Source: Paracentrotus lividus
Lineage: Eukaryota; Echinodermata; Echinoidea; Camarodonta; Echinidae
Direction: 5' to 3'
Length of the DNA stretch: 64,000 nucleotides
Assembly (NCBI GenBank): GCA_940671915.1
Contig: CALNVZ010002100.1
Coordinates: forward strand, 12,981,818 to 13,045,817
The position numbers were made by a program, and so were the translations under genes. The notes beneath the pieces are model-generated. The model did not search any database, was not told the DNA's origin, and saw nothing but the letters and a program-made list of their open reading frames with translations. Positions within the stretch are counted from its first letter, which is position 1, and each line of letters begins with the position of its first letter. Below are positions 11,101-24,793 of the stretch, piece by piece.

Positions 11101-14100
11101 ATAACACACGGCCAATACAAAAGATGAGCATCGATCATTAGACCAGATTGCCATGATACTGTGACTTTTGCTGCTTTTAATCATAATGCACTTTTCATTT
11201 GACGTTAACAAAAAGAGGTTAAATATCTTAGGTTACAATAATCCCCTGAATAAAAGGCTTTTGATATTATTTCTGATCCGTATCATGACTTCTGTGGTAT
11301 GCTCACATTGTGTGAAAATCTGCTGAGATTTATATCAGCTGACATGCAGGTTTGCTTTTTAATTAATTACAAATGTATGTGAAGGGCCACACAGAATTCA
11401 GAACTAAGAACCGACATAATCCACAGAATTGAAAGAGTGTTCATACGGAGAAATTGAACTTACAAAACTCCTGTGTATTTACTACAAGTTTTTAAGCAAT
11501 TATTTTAAATGAGAAAACAAAAAGGGGGATCTGTTAAATGACAATTTCCATCTTTTAGATCAACATAAATAGGGCCTACAACTACATGTACCAGTAATTG
11601 GTTTTGAACCCGGACTCAATGTGTATGAGACAACTACTCTAATTGAAAGTTTTTTCATCTGAGTAACAATTTATTGCTGCTAACTTTAGTCTGCCAGAAG
11701 AACTTTGATTTGACACTTCATATATTATGTCTTGAATTAAGTCTAGTTTAGATTGCAACTGCCTGGTGAAAATAAGAACAAGCTACAACATGTTCTTTTA
11801 TAGTGGATGTGTATGTAGTTTCAGGATCAGGCACTGTGATATATGTAAGGAAACTATCAAGTGCACATGTGCCTATTTTTATGCTTCGAAATTCAGCACT
11901 CAACTTTAGGTGCAGTAATCCCATAAAACTTGGCATATTTTGGAGTGACATCTGACCTGTTTTATGAGAGGCCTGACACTACAAGCCCCTGTCTCATTCC
12001 ATCATCCTATCTGTACCACAAACGTGACCCTATACTGCTTATTCTCAGTCCCATTCCAGCTTGTTGAGAAAAACTATTTTGTTGCTTTTCTTGCCTTTAT
12101 TAGTGTTAGTTTACTGTTTATTTGTGTCATTTTACCTCTGATAATATTTCCTAGGATTCGAAGCAAAGGCAATTTTACTCCACTAGCTTTGTTTTATTGG
12201 ATAAGCAGTTTCAGCAGTTTTTGTTTTTGTTTTGTTGTTTTTGTTTTTTTTGCCAAAACTATTTTGGATTTCTTCATCTGTATGTAATTCTACTCTCTAT
12301 TTTTAATCTCTCCTAATGTATGTGATATATTATTGATGCAGACACTGTTATTTTGGTATAATATTACTTATCCAAATTGGAAATAAATCATTTAAATATA
12401 TTTAATAAGTATATTTCAGGAGTAGAGCAGATTAACTTATGCAAGTTCCTCTCTTCTATTCCATGCCCTTATTGGACTACATGTCAATCAAATGTATTAG
12501 GTTGTATTATATTTCGTCATTTTAGTATTTGTCGGCTGGAGGTTGGCACTTGAAAGTGGTAAATTTTGTACAAAGAAATTTGAACAGAAACTTACCTTTG
12601 TCTAATCATAATTAATTACTGAACAGTTACAATTATGTGTAATCTTTTGACTAGACAAGTAAATTCTATCATGTGTGTCCATATGTTAATGGCAGGATAA
12701 AAAAAAGAAGAATCTTTTGAAACATCATTTTCTTCTTAAATACTACATTGTATTCCAGCAATAGATAAGAATATGTGGAAACCCCTAACCTACAATCACT
12801 GAAAAGCTATCCCACTTGATGCTGCTTATCAAATATCAAACTTTTAATTGAATGTTTGATTGAAACAAGGTCCATTTCTTGATATTGATGAAGTACAAGT
12901 AATGTGCCAGAATGTTTTTCTCTATGATTTGCCAAAGCAGATTCTACAAATGTGTCAATTCAAATATGGTATCAAAATTGCGAAAGGGTTGTAGAGTATA
13001 TTTAAAGAAGAAATTCAAATATAGGAGTGGCTGAATATGTTTAAGACGAATGATGAGCATTAAAAAGAAATCAAATATTTAAAATAACACTGAATATCAA
13101 TAAAGAAATATTGTAGTTCTCAAAGTGTCAAAAAATTTGATGAGTATTGTATAATGTAGTGTTGAAAGATTAGCTGTAATGAATACACTTGGGAGCAAGG
13201 AAATATGTTTTTGTATCTTAAGAGGCCTTTCATTTCTATACGTATCTCTTTTATCTATATTTTCAATGAATTTTGATGTCCCCTGTGAATAAATCACAGA
13301 GACAATCAGGGGCCTTTTTGGTAAAAAGAGTAGCATAAAGCAAGGATCATCCAAAAATAACTGAATATCACTCTTTCTGAATAATTTTTAAACAGATTTT
13401 ATCAAGAGGGTGCTTCAACATGATTTGGTACACCTTGAGTCAACAATTGAACTTAAAGTTGAGAAAAAGTTAAAGGAGGACTTCCAGGCGAATCAGATGG
13501 TGATCTTTTAATAAAATACGAAAGAGTACTGTACTTACACTACTGTAGAGGATAAATGACATCTATCAGCTTGCTCAACTGATGTGCATGAGACTATGCA
13601 CAGAACTGTTTTTATTGGGGAAAAAATGCAAACCTTTAAAAAAAAATATAAACTATTTTTCATCCGATTTTGATGAAATTGTAAGTGTTTTACTTGTTTT
13701 ATTGTAACATTTCAAAAACCATCTAAAAACCACTTTAAAAGCTGTATTATACGGTCTTCTTAACCAATTTTTTTTGTAACTTTCTGTAATTACGATAGAC
13801 ACCACTCTTTAACTGATTATAAGTGCTTCGTCAAAAGTCTTCCTGTTACCCAGTTAATCTAACCAACATAGCTGATACTATAATATTTCTGATTAATTCA
13901 TCGTCAGGAACGCTTACGTGGTGGATGTGTGTCCGGGGACTAATCCGTGATTTCCGGATTTCAACAAAGTTCACCACAAAATAGAACTCTGCAACATGTT
14001 TCACTTTACCTTTATTGTACGTGATTTCTTTCTGCTTATAGTTTTGTAGTAATATGGCCATGCTCTGCCTATTCTCAAAGAAGAATGAATCCTCCCATGA

Positions 14101-17100
14101 TTAAGCATGATTTTGTTAGAAGAACTCGCCACCAATTATGCATTATAATTTGTACAATTCCGAAAAGCCAAGATATCATGGAATATTAATTTCATACAAT
14201 GGAGAGAAGAGGAGAGAAAAAGAGAGAGAGAGGAGAGAGAGGGGGGGGGGGTGTGATACACAGGTGTGAATAATCTATGGAAAAAATTGTTGAACAAGAA
14301 ATTACTTGATACTTCAAAGATGTTATAATCAAAATTATGTACAATTTGATATTTGTTATCATTTCAGGAGATTTGAGTTTTTAATTGGAAAACCAAAAAT
14401 GGATTTTTAATTTTAAAATAGTTCTGGGAATGGAGATGTTACATTAATGAAATATTATGTTTATTAATCTGAAAATTGAAGATAAATTAAAATGCAGTAT
14501 TGAAATAAACAAACTATTTATTCATTAATTTGAAGTTTATTTAGAATTTCCTGAATTTTATGTCCAAGGTCTAAATGAAAGCGTTGATCAAGGAAGAGAT
14601 CACTTCATTTTTTACCAAATCAAAAGCAACCTTGTACATCTATAATCTTGTTGTTTTGTGTTATGGAAGTTTTTATGGGTCATTATCTTGTTTAGTACTT
14701 ACTTACCGTCAATGATGAATAAAATTAAAAAAAACAGGAACCTTATCAATATATGCCTTTAATATTCACATGTTTCACAAGTTATATTAGTTTGGGTGCA
14801 ATGTCCAAAGTTTCAATTCTGGATATAACATTGATGATTTGAGGAAGGGAGCTATAAACTTACAATTTTATTACTGAGTTAAAATTATTCTGGTATTTTT
14901 TTTAAATGGTTTTTATTTCTTTCTGGTACTTTCCCTCATCTATAGATGGAAAGAATTAGCAAAAAACAGCAGACACGGAACATCGAACTTCAAAAGGCCA
15001 TTATATTTGCAAGGAAAATCTTTTGTTTGCTATTTTAAGTTTTCATCAATTGTTGAATCCCACTGCCCTTAATCTTATTTATTTGAACTGATCTTTGTAA
15101 TAACTGAATCATTCAAAACAAATGCCTCAAGATATTAAAATAAACTGGGACAATTATTGCCATATATTATATGAAAAAGTCAGAATTCCAGCCCCGACCA
15201 TCCTGTATTCTTTTGAATGCGGAAAAATCAAAATATTTTACTATCAGCAACCTTGCTAGCAAGCCAATTTATCCTGTTCTGTGGTTTGGATTGGCATTTT
15301 CATGTCTGTCTTATACTTATAAATCTGAACTGAATAGTAATATCCCTATTCACAACAATTAAAATAAATAAGTTGTTGTGTGTTTGTGAAATGTTTCAAT
15401 ATTAAGAATCATTTTCGATTTATAATATTACCGAATATCTTTCAAAGATTTTGGGTGTCCACAAAGACCCTCTAGTTTTGCGTGTGGACAAAAATCACAC
15501 AGATATTCTGAAATATCGGAACCCATTGACAAATTTAGAATACATCAAAAACTGATTTTCCCCCCCCCCTCATTCTAAAAATTACTTTTTGCATTTGTTG
15601 TGTAACCAATAATGTATTTACTTGCCCTCTCATAACAGGAATATTTGCTCTACATATAGAATGAGGAAAGAGACAGATCTAAATGAAATATGCAAACAAA
15701 TGAGAAAAGTTTGCTTATTACATGATGACATCTACAGCATGGCCAGATCCCCTTATCATTGCTGGTGATCCTCAACTTTCAACCAATTATATATTTTTCA
15801 TTCATTGTCTGTGATGGTTGAACTTTTATCATTAAAATTTTCTTAATTCCTGCCTTTCATCTAATCCAATGGTCTACGAAGAGTTCATTCTCCTTTTAAT
15901 TTTGTTGCATGTAGTAAGTATGAATATTTTTCTATTATAATATTATTCCAATTCAAGAACTCCTTAGTATTTCAAAGAGAATCTCTACTCTATAAGCCTA
16001 GCTTTGAATAAGACTCCCCCCCCCCCCATATTATTACTTTCTATTGTCTTGTATGAATTAACTTATGCTGGAATTACATGTACTTCGTGAAATATTGAAA
16101 CAAACTTAAAACAATTGCCCCGAATTCACAAAGCTGGTTTCGCAACCCACGGATCCCGCGGGATTTAGTGAATATTCATGTAATAAATTACGCTTAATTA
16201 GTAGCGCGTACATTGAAAAAGTCCAATATGAATGCGCGATTTGTCATTTGCACGAGATATACGCCAGTTGCTATGGGGGTTGACATACATGAGCCCACGT
16301 TTTGAATATAATGAGTATCCACTGTGAGTACAACCGTTTATTAAATTAATTGAATAAAACAGCAACTTAACCATAGCAACAAGCGTAAATTGTAGCGCTT
16401 TGTGACCAAAATCGCGCATTCATATTGGACCTTCTCACAGTACGCGCTAAATTAAGGCGTAATTATTACCACAAAATTTACATAACCCACGGATCCATGG
16501 ATTTTTGCAGAATCCACTGTTGAATTCGGGCCATTGTTCCTGAACTGGGGGAAAAAGCAAGGCAACGGATAGCATCTCTTCTCATGATTATCTTAATAAT
16601 AATATTACTTCTGCACCACTACTCATACATCTTCTAGTAAAATATCATGCTTTCATTCCTTGATATTTGATGATATTTCCTTATCAATACTGTCTTATTG
16701 TTGTGTATCATCTGATAGGCAGTCACAGGACACCAACTTGAGGTCGCATCTCAGCATGGTCATGCAGGGTTGTAGAGAAGCTTCTGTCCTGTGGAGCAGA
16801 GGAACCCAGTGTGGACAATAGGAGATGGCCAGATAAGTAGCAATAGATGATAGGGGCGGGTGGCCTCAATAGCTTGAGACTTGGTAAAAATTAGCGCTGT
16901 TTCGGAGTCCATGTTTATTAGATTAAACCCCGATTAAAGAATATCAGGCTTTTCTCTCAAAATAATGGCTTATTTAAAATTGTAAATCTCAAGCCTAAAT
17001 CCCATCTTGGGCAATACTTCCAAACGTGAGTTGTACGTTTGGCCTGTAGCATCATGATAAATGGATTGGTGCTGCACTAGTCCAAACCTAAGCCCAAAGG

Positions 17101-20100
17101 CCCTCCAAGAACAATCAGGTCTTGTTTGTGCAAGCTTGGAGTACAGATCATAAAGCCGAACTCAAGCTAATGTGGTATCCAATTGTAGCTGACTAAAATC
17201 ACACATTTTGTGACGTCACTACCGGAAGTCACTTATGAGACAATGTACAGGGAGGTGCACTTGACACTATCACACAAAACGTGTTCCCAACATATTTTTA
17301 GGGCTTCATTTTTTATTTTATTTTTTGAGTTTGATTAACCGATAGTATACGATGCACCACAATGAGTCTTCCTGGCATTTTCGTCCCTGAGATCGATGAT
17401 AGCGACGTTAACATCGCGGAGCGACGTCGTCGATTTGTGACCAATTTGTCTGTTTTTTTACTCGTTTTCGGTTTCAAATTTTGAAGTTTTGTTTAGATTG
17501 TGTTTAAAATATCCGATTGCTCTGAAACTCTGCCAACGTTTAAAGCAAGTCCTCCGCTTTCTGGAACATATTTGGTTTTATAAGTTACATGTATTTTTAT
17601 CCTATTTTGGGGCCATTTAAGTAACATGGTTTTAAGGAAAATCGGTCAAAAAAGAGAGTTTTTGAGGGTAATATTTCCGAGCCATTCATAATACACGTGT
17701 TGTATGGGGATTAATACCGAACTCATTATATTCTCACAAACATACTCATCATCCCCTTGTTCCCACTATTGTCTCCCTATCATATGCCCCCACACCCACC
17801 CACCCACATACCCACACACACACACACACACACAAACACCCTCACACACGCAAACACACGCACACGCACGCACGCACACACACTCCTCTTCACCATCTCT
17901 CCTTCTTACGACGCGTCGTCTCAAAGTACTTAATTTTGCGTTATAAGTCCTTCGTGACTTCCAATCCCTCTCTTTGTCACAAATTTCTCAGCCCCCTTTC
18001 CCTTTCCCTCTCTTTGTCTTTCCTCTCTCTATCTACACCTCTCTCTGTCTTTCTTCTCCTTCTCCTTATCTTTCTATTTCACTCCCGTTACACTTCTCTA
18101 AAACAACCTTTTTTACTACTATCCTCCCATTCCCCCTTTTCATTATGCATAAGTGATTAAAATCTACATGTATATCAATCAGAGTCTTCGTTATATTGAT
18201 ATATTTATTTTGTTCTTTTTTTTTCTTGGGGTGTTTTACGTTGTCAACATTAGTATCATATCAAAGGTGTATATAAACAAAGATTATTTAGCAACTATTT
18301 AGGAGAAAGTGAAGATTCAGCGGGAGAAGAAGGGTGTCAGGTGGTTCCTTCAATTTTCATCTTAAAACTTCATTCGAACACCAGCTTTTTCTCAAAATAT
18401 TGTAATGGAATGCCTCCTTAATCAATTGAAGACAGTGCCTAAAGTCACGATTTACTCACAGGGATATCATTTCTCAGCCCCGTCAAGCGTTCCGTGACAG
18501 ATTTGCAGAAAAAGAAACGGGTAGGCATATAAATGGTCATCACCTGACCTGATCTGAAGGTATATTCCATTAAGGTATTACAAGCGCCAACCTTTGAATA
18601 TAACATGGCTACGGGACGATTTTCACTAATAGATGTTGCTTCTTTTGGGAAACTCTGCGAATCCTCTGCGACTGGATCAGCAAGAGCATCTCTCACCGAG
18701 GCTATAGTGTCCTGATCGAAGGATCACTTGCCTCAGTTTCACGAAATGCAAGTTCTACAACTGATTTTCTACAACTCCAGCGTACGACACTTCCAAATTC
18801 TAACTGACAATGCTGTATTGAATGATCCGCCAATGAGGTACTAGATTTTCTTTTGGGTCAGAAGACCTTTACCGAAAATAATAGAGGCACAGCTACAGAA
18901 TCTTGTGTCGTATACCTGTGTCAGATACATTAATTATCGTGATCTACAGTACACCACACGAATAATGATTATAGATTGTTTTCCCCTTAGGAAACCGATT
19001 CTTTGTTTGGAATCTGTAAAATTAGAAGGCAATTCCTCTTTCTCAACGAGATCTAGGACATGGATACCAAAGAACGAGATATTCTTGAGGCAGGATGTAA
19101 GACTAATTCTATTCTAGAACTTGAGTTGACGTTATAAGGCAGAGCAATTGTCACTAATTCCCTTTGTGCTTTGAGAAAATGGGTTTTCACTCTCTCATAA
19201 CGAAATGTGTACCACCACTGCTTCTTGTCAGTCTTGACCTAGAGGCAGAATAAGTGAACAAGCTGACGTAAAAGGGTGCTTTCAAGAGCTAGATGTCTAT
19301 ACCTACCAGCCTACCTACCAGGCCGGCTAAACTGCCGAGACCTAGCACGAATCCTCGAGTTATCCCTGTTACTGGTTACGCATGCAGTTTTTCAGCTCGT
19401 CTGTGCCAAGTTGCAACTACTCCAGTATCAGATTTCATAATGCCTGGGTACGTAGGTCCCAAAGGATAAGACTGCTGGCGGCCAACTCTGAGTGTCGAAA
19501 GCACTAACCATCAGCATTATTCTTAAGCCTATAATTTTGATTCCTCAAGACAAGATTGACTTCCAGATGGCACTCATCTTATTCAGAGCTTTCAGGGTAT
19601 TGTCCAACTGATCGTGACATCAGACTCTGTTGAATTTACCTATGACCCAAGGTATTTAGAGTCCTCTATAGCTATCTCTCTTAGTCTAAGTGCATACTCA
19701 AGAACTATTGTGAAGACAAAGGGTATAGGAGTATCTCCTTGCAAAACTCCTGCAAGCAAGAATGTTAAATTCTGCCATTTGGTGTCACAACTTTAGCCCT
19801 TGTGTTTAACAGTGTACACGTTGTCAATGGTATTTAGTAGATTTGATCACGGATTTGATGGTCATGATGGTATACCGTAGACATTTTCCATCATCTTCTT
19901 TCGATGGATGGAATCGAAAGCTTTCTTGACATCGACAAAGTCAGCAATGCAGGCATTTTGTTCAGTTTTCGGTTTTACCTCTTCATTGATCCAAGATTTG
20001 AGCAACCGTGGTTCTATCTATAAATCCGTTCTAATAGTTTTCTAATTGATTCTCAGCTCGGGACCAATAGCTTCCCTTATCCGGCTGAGTGTCATGAGCA

Positions 20101-22320
20101 ATTAATAACTGGATTTGATGCACGCCAAGCTGATTCCTCTGTAGTAACGTTAACTCCTCTAACATTATTGTCTAAACAAGAAGAAGACAACTTAGGCAGG
20201 TTCTACAAGAAAACTTAACGCAGAAAGGAAGCAGATCAGTGGTGCCCAAAATCTCTCCGTGATTTCAGAAAGTTGGATTGTTGGTAATATAACATCATTC
20301 ATGAAACTATTCTTCTGCAAAGCAAACCAGCATACAGAGCCATGACCAAACTAAGGCTTATTATTTTTTTATTATTATTAATTAATCTATTTTTTTTAAA
20401 TGGTCTGTTCGAGTCGCGGAGAGTAAATGAAACTCGCGTAAGACAAGCACCAGTCCACGTCCATGTAATTCGATCTACATCTCAGTATTCTACATTAATA
20501 TAACTGAGCCATACAGATAAAAACTCGTCAAATTGTTAGTGATAGGTCTGGCAAGGGCATGAGTCTCAAATGTAGCTGCCGTTCGAAATAATTTACATTC
20601 CAGCTCAACGGCAATGATCGTCCCATGGCTTGGGTGGATATGACTGACTAGTTAATTAAGCAATGTATGGACATGCTTCGTTGTATGAACATGCATCAGC
20701 CTCAGAAATTTAACGTTCGTTGGCGTGAAGCTCCTGAAGCTTCTTGAGAAAAATGGATCCCCACCTTGCATAATTTCATATTAATAATAATTTTCATAGC
20801 CAAGAACACATCGGTAACTCATGTGAAGTAAATAGACGTATATCGATATCATCCATCCGTTCGGTGAGATGTAGATCATTATACACTTTATGACACGTAC
20901 GATGAGGTACGTACGCTAGGCCTATTTTCTGGAGCTGTGCCTCTATTATTTCCAGTAAGTTCATGGTATCCTAGATCCAGGAAGAAGCTCTTATATCTCT
21001 CTTAGAGATCATTCAGTGCAGCATTGTCATCAAGGAGCCAGTGTACGTAGGTGGAGTCACTGATCATGATCTACACCGACATGACATGGGAAGGGTAAAC
21101 CAAGGAGCTTCAAACACTCCTTGGGTAAACATCTTCAAACCTTATATGTACAACATGTATTTGGGCAGAGCTTGCTTCATCACAGCAGCTAGAACTTGAT
21201 TGTTGATAGCGCCTTTTACCATGTTTACACCACTTGTAGAAACCTTCCTTTCGTGAAATCAGAAAGTGATCTTTAAACCAGATCACCAGCCCTGATAAAA
21301 AGACGATGTAGCTCTAATTCAGCTCTTTTCCCCATAACTCATAATTATCTTGGTGCTAGCAGATCGATATGTTTTTAGAGCTACAGCAAAAAAATAAGTT
21401 AAGTAACGTACATAACACCACGCTTTGTTGCTGTAAAATTGTCATAGAACGCTTGTTTTTACTTAGGGACTTAGAGATATCTTCCATGTTAGTTTAAACT
21501 TTAAAAACGTTTTTACATCTTCTTATTCGGTGTTCTGCCTAAGGGCAGGTCAAAAGACCAGAGCCTTTAGTAGTTTCTCCATTGTTCTCTGCTTGGGACT
21601 TCCGCTTCATGGTTTCATACGTTTCTGCTCTTTCAGTTCCGACACCATCCCAATCCTTGGTCTACCTCTTCCCCTTTTGCCTTTCATTTTCCTTCCAGCA
21701 CATCTCTGAGCATGTTATTCCCCTCAGGATGTGCCCAACCAGTTTCTCTTTCGTCTCCTGATTGTTTCTCTCAAGATCCTTACTTCATTCACTCTGTTCA
21801 ATACTTCGTCATTTGTGACACGATCTTTCCAGCTAATTCCTTCCATTTCTCTCCACAACCACATTTCTAGGCCATCAATCCTCCTTTCCTCTGCTTTCTT
21901 TATCGTCCACGTCTCTGATGCATATAAAGCAACACTCCAGACCAGACACTTGAAAAGCCTCTTTCTTAGGCTTTGTTTTAGCTTTTTGGCTGTCAGTGTT
22001 CTGCTATGTTTTGAGAATGCATTCTTGGCTAGTGCAATTCGAGTTTTTATTCTCTAGTGCTGTATGCATCATTTGAGATGACACTACCAAGATATGTGAA
22101 CTGTTTCCTTCCACTTTCCTTCACTGATTGTGATGTTCATATTCAGAATAAATTATTTTTTACATACTGGGAGAAAAAGCTGCTAAATGAACGGGTTGCT
22201 TGTACATTGAAGATTGAGGAAGGCAATTCAAATCCTCCCGACGAATTTTTATTTTCTCTTGATTTACTCTATCAATACCTGTTAAAAGGATCTAATCCAA
22301 AATAATTGAAAATTTCAACA

Positions 22321-22352
<32 letters not shown>

Positions 22353-24760
22353 AACAACCCCAACTCACTATGTTGAATGGAAACCAAAATATATCTGATC
22401 AAATATCTCTTTGAATAAAAGGAAGACAACATTTTAATTAAATTTCCTTGAAAACTGTATAATTAATTTGCATGAAAAATATATGAAAAATAAATTATAC
22501 AGACCGCAAATAAAATTGATAGAGAGAAAACAAAAGGGGGGGGAGGGGAGGATAGAAGTAAGAATGGTTAATACAGAAGTGTAACGGGAGTAATAGGAGA
22601 GAGATAAGAGAAGGAGAAGAGGACAGAGAGAGGTGGAGAGAGAGAGGAAAGATACAGAGAGGAAATGTGGAAGGGGACCGGAGAAATTTGTGACAAAGAG
22701 AGGGATTGAAAGTCATGAAGGAATTATAACGCAAAAATAAGTACTTAGAGACGACGTAAGAAGAGAGAGAGAGGGTGAAGAGGAGTGTGCGTGCGTGTTT
22801 GTGTGGTGTGTGTGTGTGCGTGTGTGTGTTATGTGCGTGTGTGTGTGTGTGTGTGTGTGGGTAAGTGGGGGTGGGTGGGTGTGGGGCATATGATAGGGAG
22901 ACAATAGTGGGGACAAGGGGATAATGAGTACGTTTGTGAGATTATAATGAGTTCCGTATTAATCCCCATACAACACGTGTATTATGAATGGCTCTGAAAT
23001 ATTACCCTCAAAAAGTCTCTCTTTTTGACCGATTCCTTAAAACCATGTTACTTAAATTGCCCCAAAATAGGATAAAAATACATGTAACTTATAAAACCAA
23101 ATATGTTCCAAAAAGCGGAGAACTTGCTTTAGACGTTGGCAAAGTTTCAGAGCAATTGAATATTTTAAACACAATCTAAACAAAACTTCAAAATTTGAAA
23201 CCGAAAACGAGTAAAAAAAACAGACAATATTGGTCGCAAATCGACGACGTCGCTCCGCGATGTTAACGTCGCTATCGTCGATCTCAGGGACGAAAATGCC
23301 AGGAAAACTCATTGTGGTGCATCGTTATACTATCGGTTAATCAAACTCAAAAAAATAAAAATAAAAAATGAAGCCCTAAAAAATATGTTGGGGACACGTT
23401 TTGTGTAATAGTGTCAAGTGCACCTCCCTGTACATTGTCTCAAAAGTAACTTCCGGTAGTGACGTCACAAAATGTGTGATTTTGGCGGGAAGGCCACAGC
23501 TCAGACCCGGCAGCAATTCATTTTTGTGAGGCCCAGGGTCCATCCCAACCCCTATGGGGTCAGTTGTTCCGGCGCTTTTCGCTTGAATAAATCTTCTGGG
23601 ATGCCGGACTATTGATGAGCATTACAAAAGGAAATCAAATATTAAAATAACACTGAATATCAATAAAGAAATTTGTAGTTCTCAAAGTGTCAATAAAATT
23701 TGATTGAGTATTGTATAATGTAGGTGTTGAAGATGTAGTGTAAATTGAATACAGTTTGGGAGCAAGCAAATATGTTTTTTGTATTTCTTAAGAGGCCTTT
23801 ATTTCTATCGTATCTCTTTTATCTATGATTTCAATGAATTTTGATGTCCCCAGTGTGAATAAATCACAGAGACAAGTCAGGGGCCTTTTTGGTAAAAGAG
23901 TAGCATAAAGCAAGATCATCAAATAATAACTGAATATCACTCTTCTGAATAATTTTGTTATGACGATTTATCAAGAGAGTGCTTCGAACATGATTTGGTA
24001 CACTTGGAGTCAACAATTGAACTTAAATGTGAGAAAAGTTAAAGGAGGACTCCAGGTTGAATTTCAGATGGTGATTTCTTTTAATAATACGAAAGAAGTA
24101 CTGTACTTTACACTACTGTAGAGGATAAATGACATTTTCAGCTTGCTCACTGATGTGCATGAGACTATGCACAGAACTGTTTTATTGAAAAAAATGCAAC
24201 CTTTAAAAAAAAATCATAACTTATTTTTCATCCGATTTTGATGAAATTTAAGTGTTTTACTTGTTTTATTGTACATTTCAAACCATCTAAAACCACTTTA
24301 AAAGCTTGTATTATACGGTCTTCTTAATCCAATTTTTTTTTGTAACTTTCTTAATTTACGATAGACACCACTCTTTAACTGTTATAAGTGCTTCCGTCAA
24401 AGTCTTCCTGTTACCCATTAATCTACACATTAGCTGATCTATAATAATGTTGATAATTCACTCGTCAGGAAACGCTTTACGTGGGTGGATGTGTGTCCGG
24501 GGACTAATCGTGATGTGCCGGATCAACAAAGTTCACCACAAAATAGAACTTGCAACATGTTTCACTTTACCATTATTGTACGTGTTTCATTTCATGCTAT
24601 AGTTCTGGAAGTAATATGGCCATGCTCTGCCTATTCTCAAAGAGAAAGAATCCTCCCATGATTAAGCATGATTTTGGTTAGAAGAACCTCACACCCAATT
24701 ATGCATATATTTGTACTTCCGAAAGCACGCATATTCATGGAATATTAATTTCATACAATG

Positions 24761-24793
<33 letters not shown>

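Larger units (their letters stand above)
13046..17194 (+). repeat. Segment A: first copy of a 4-kb duplicated ASZ1 intron/exon block
   Basis: From GATGAGCATTA at 13046 onward this segment runs collinear with 23612-27345. Both share a GA-repeat plus G-run (14220-14250 / 24757-24800), the C-run near 15550 / 26127, and ankyrin exon 3. Differences are dominated by one- and two-base indels. Copy A alone holds a 416-bp MITE (16117-16532). Its version of the exon is damaged, whereas copy B is intact. Confidence 0.9.
17195..23483. mobile_element. 6.3-kb element with about 950-bp terminal inverted arms
   Basis: Left arm 17195-18145 and right arm about 22530-23483 are near-identical in inverted orientation. 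They share AAAATCACACATTTTGTGAC at the very ends, the ACCGGAAGT block, an ATG-started short frame, a CA/GT dinucleotide tract and a CT-rich tract. The core (18146-22530) holds a minus-strand LINE and one exon-like segment. The segment B copy continues uninterrupted past this site (TAGCTGACT at 27337-27345), so the left border is an insertion point. The family is unknown: arms this long recall large self-synthesising or foldback elements, but no diagnostic enzyme is visible. Confidence 0.7.

Noticed and set aside
11964-12287. 107-codon hydrophobic frame in the ASZ1 intron
   Set aside because: T-rich sequence gives Phe/Leu/Val runs by chance; no splice signals or homology seen.
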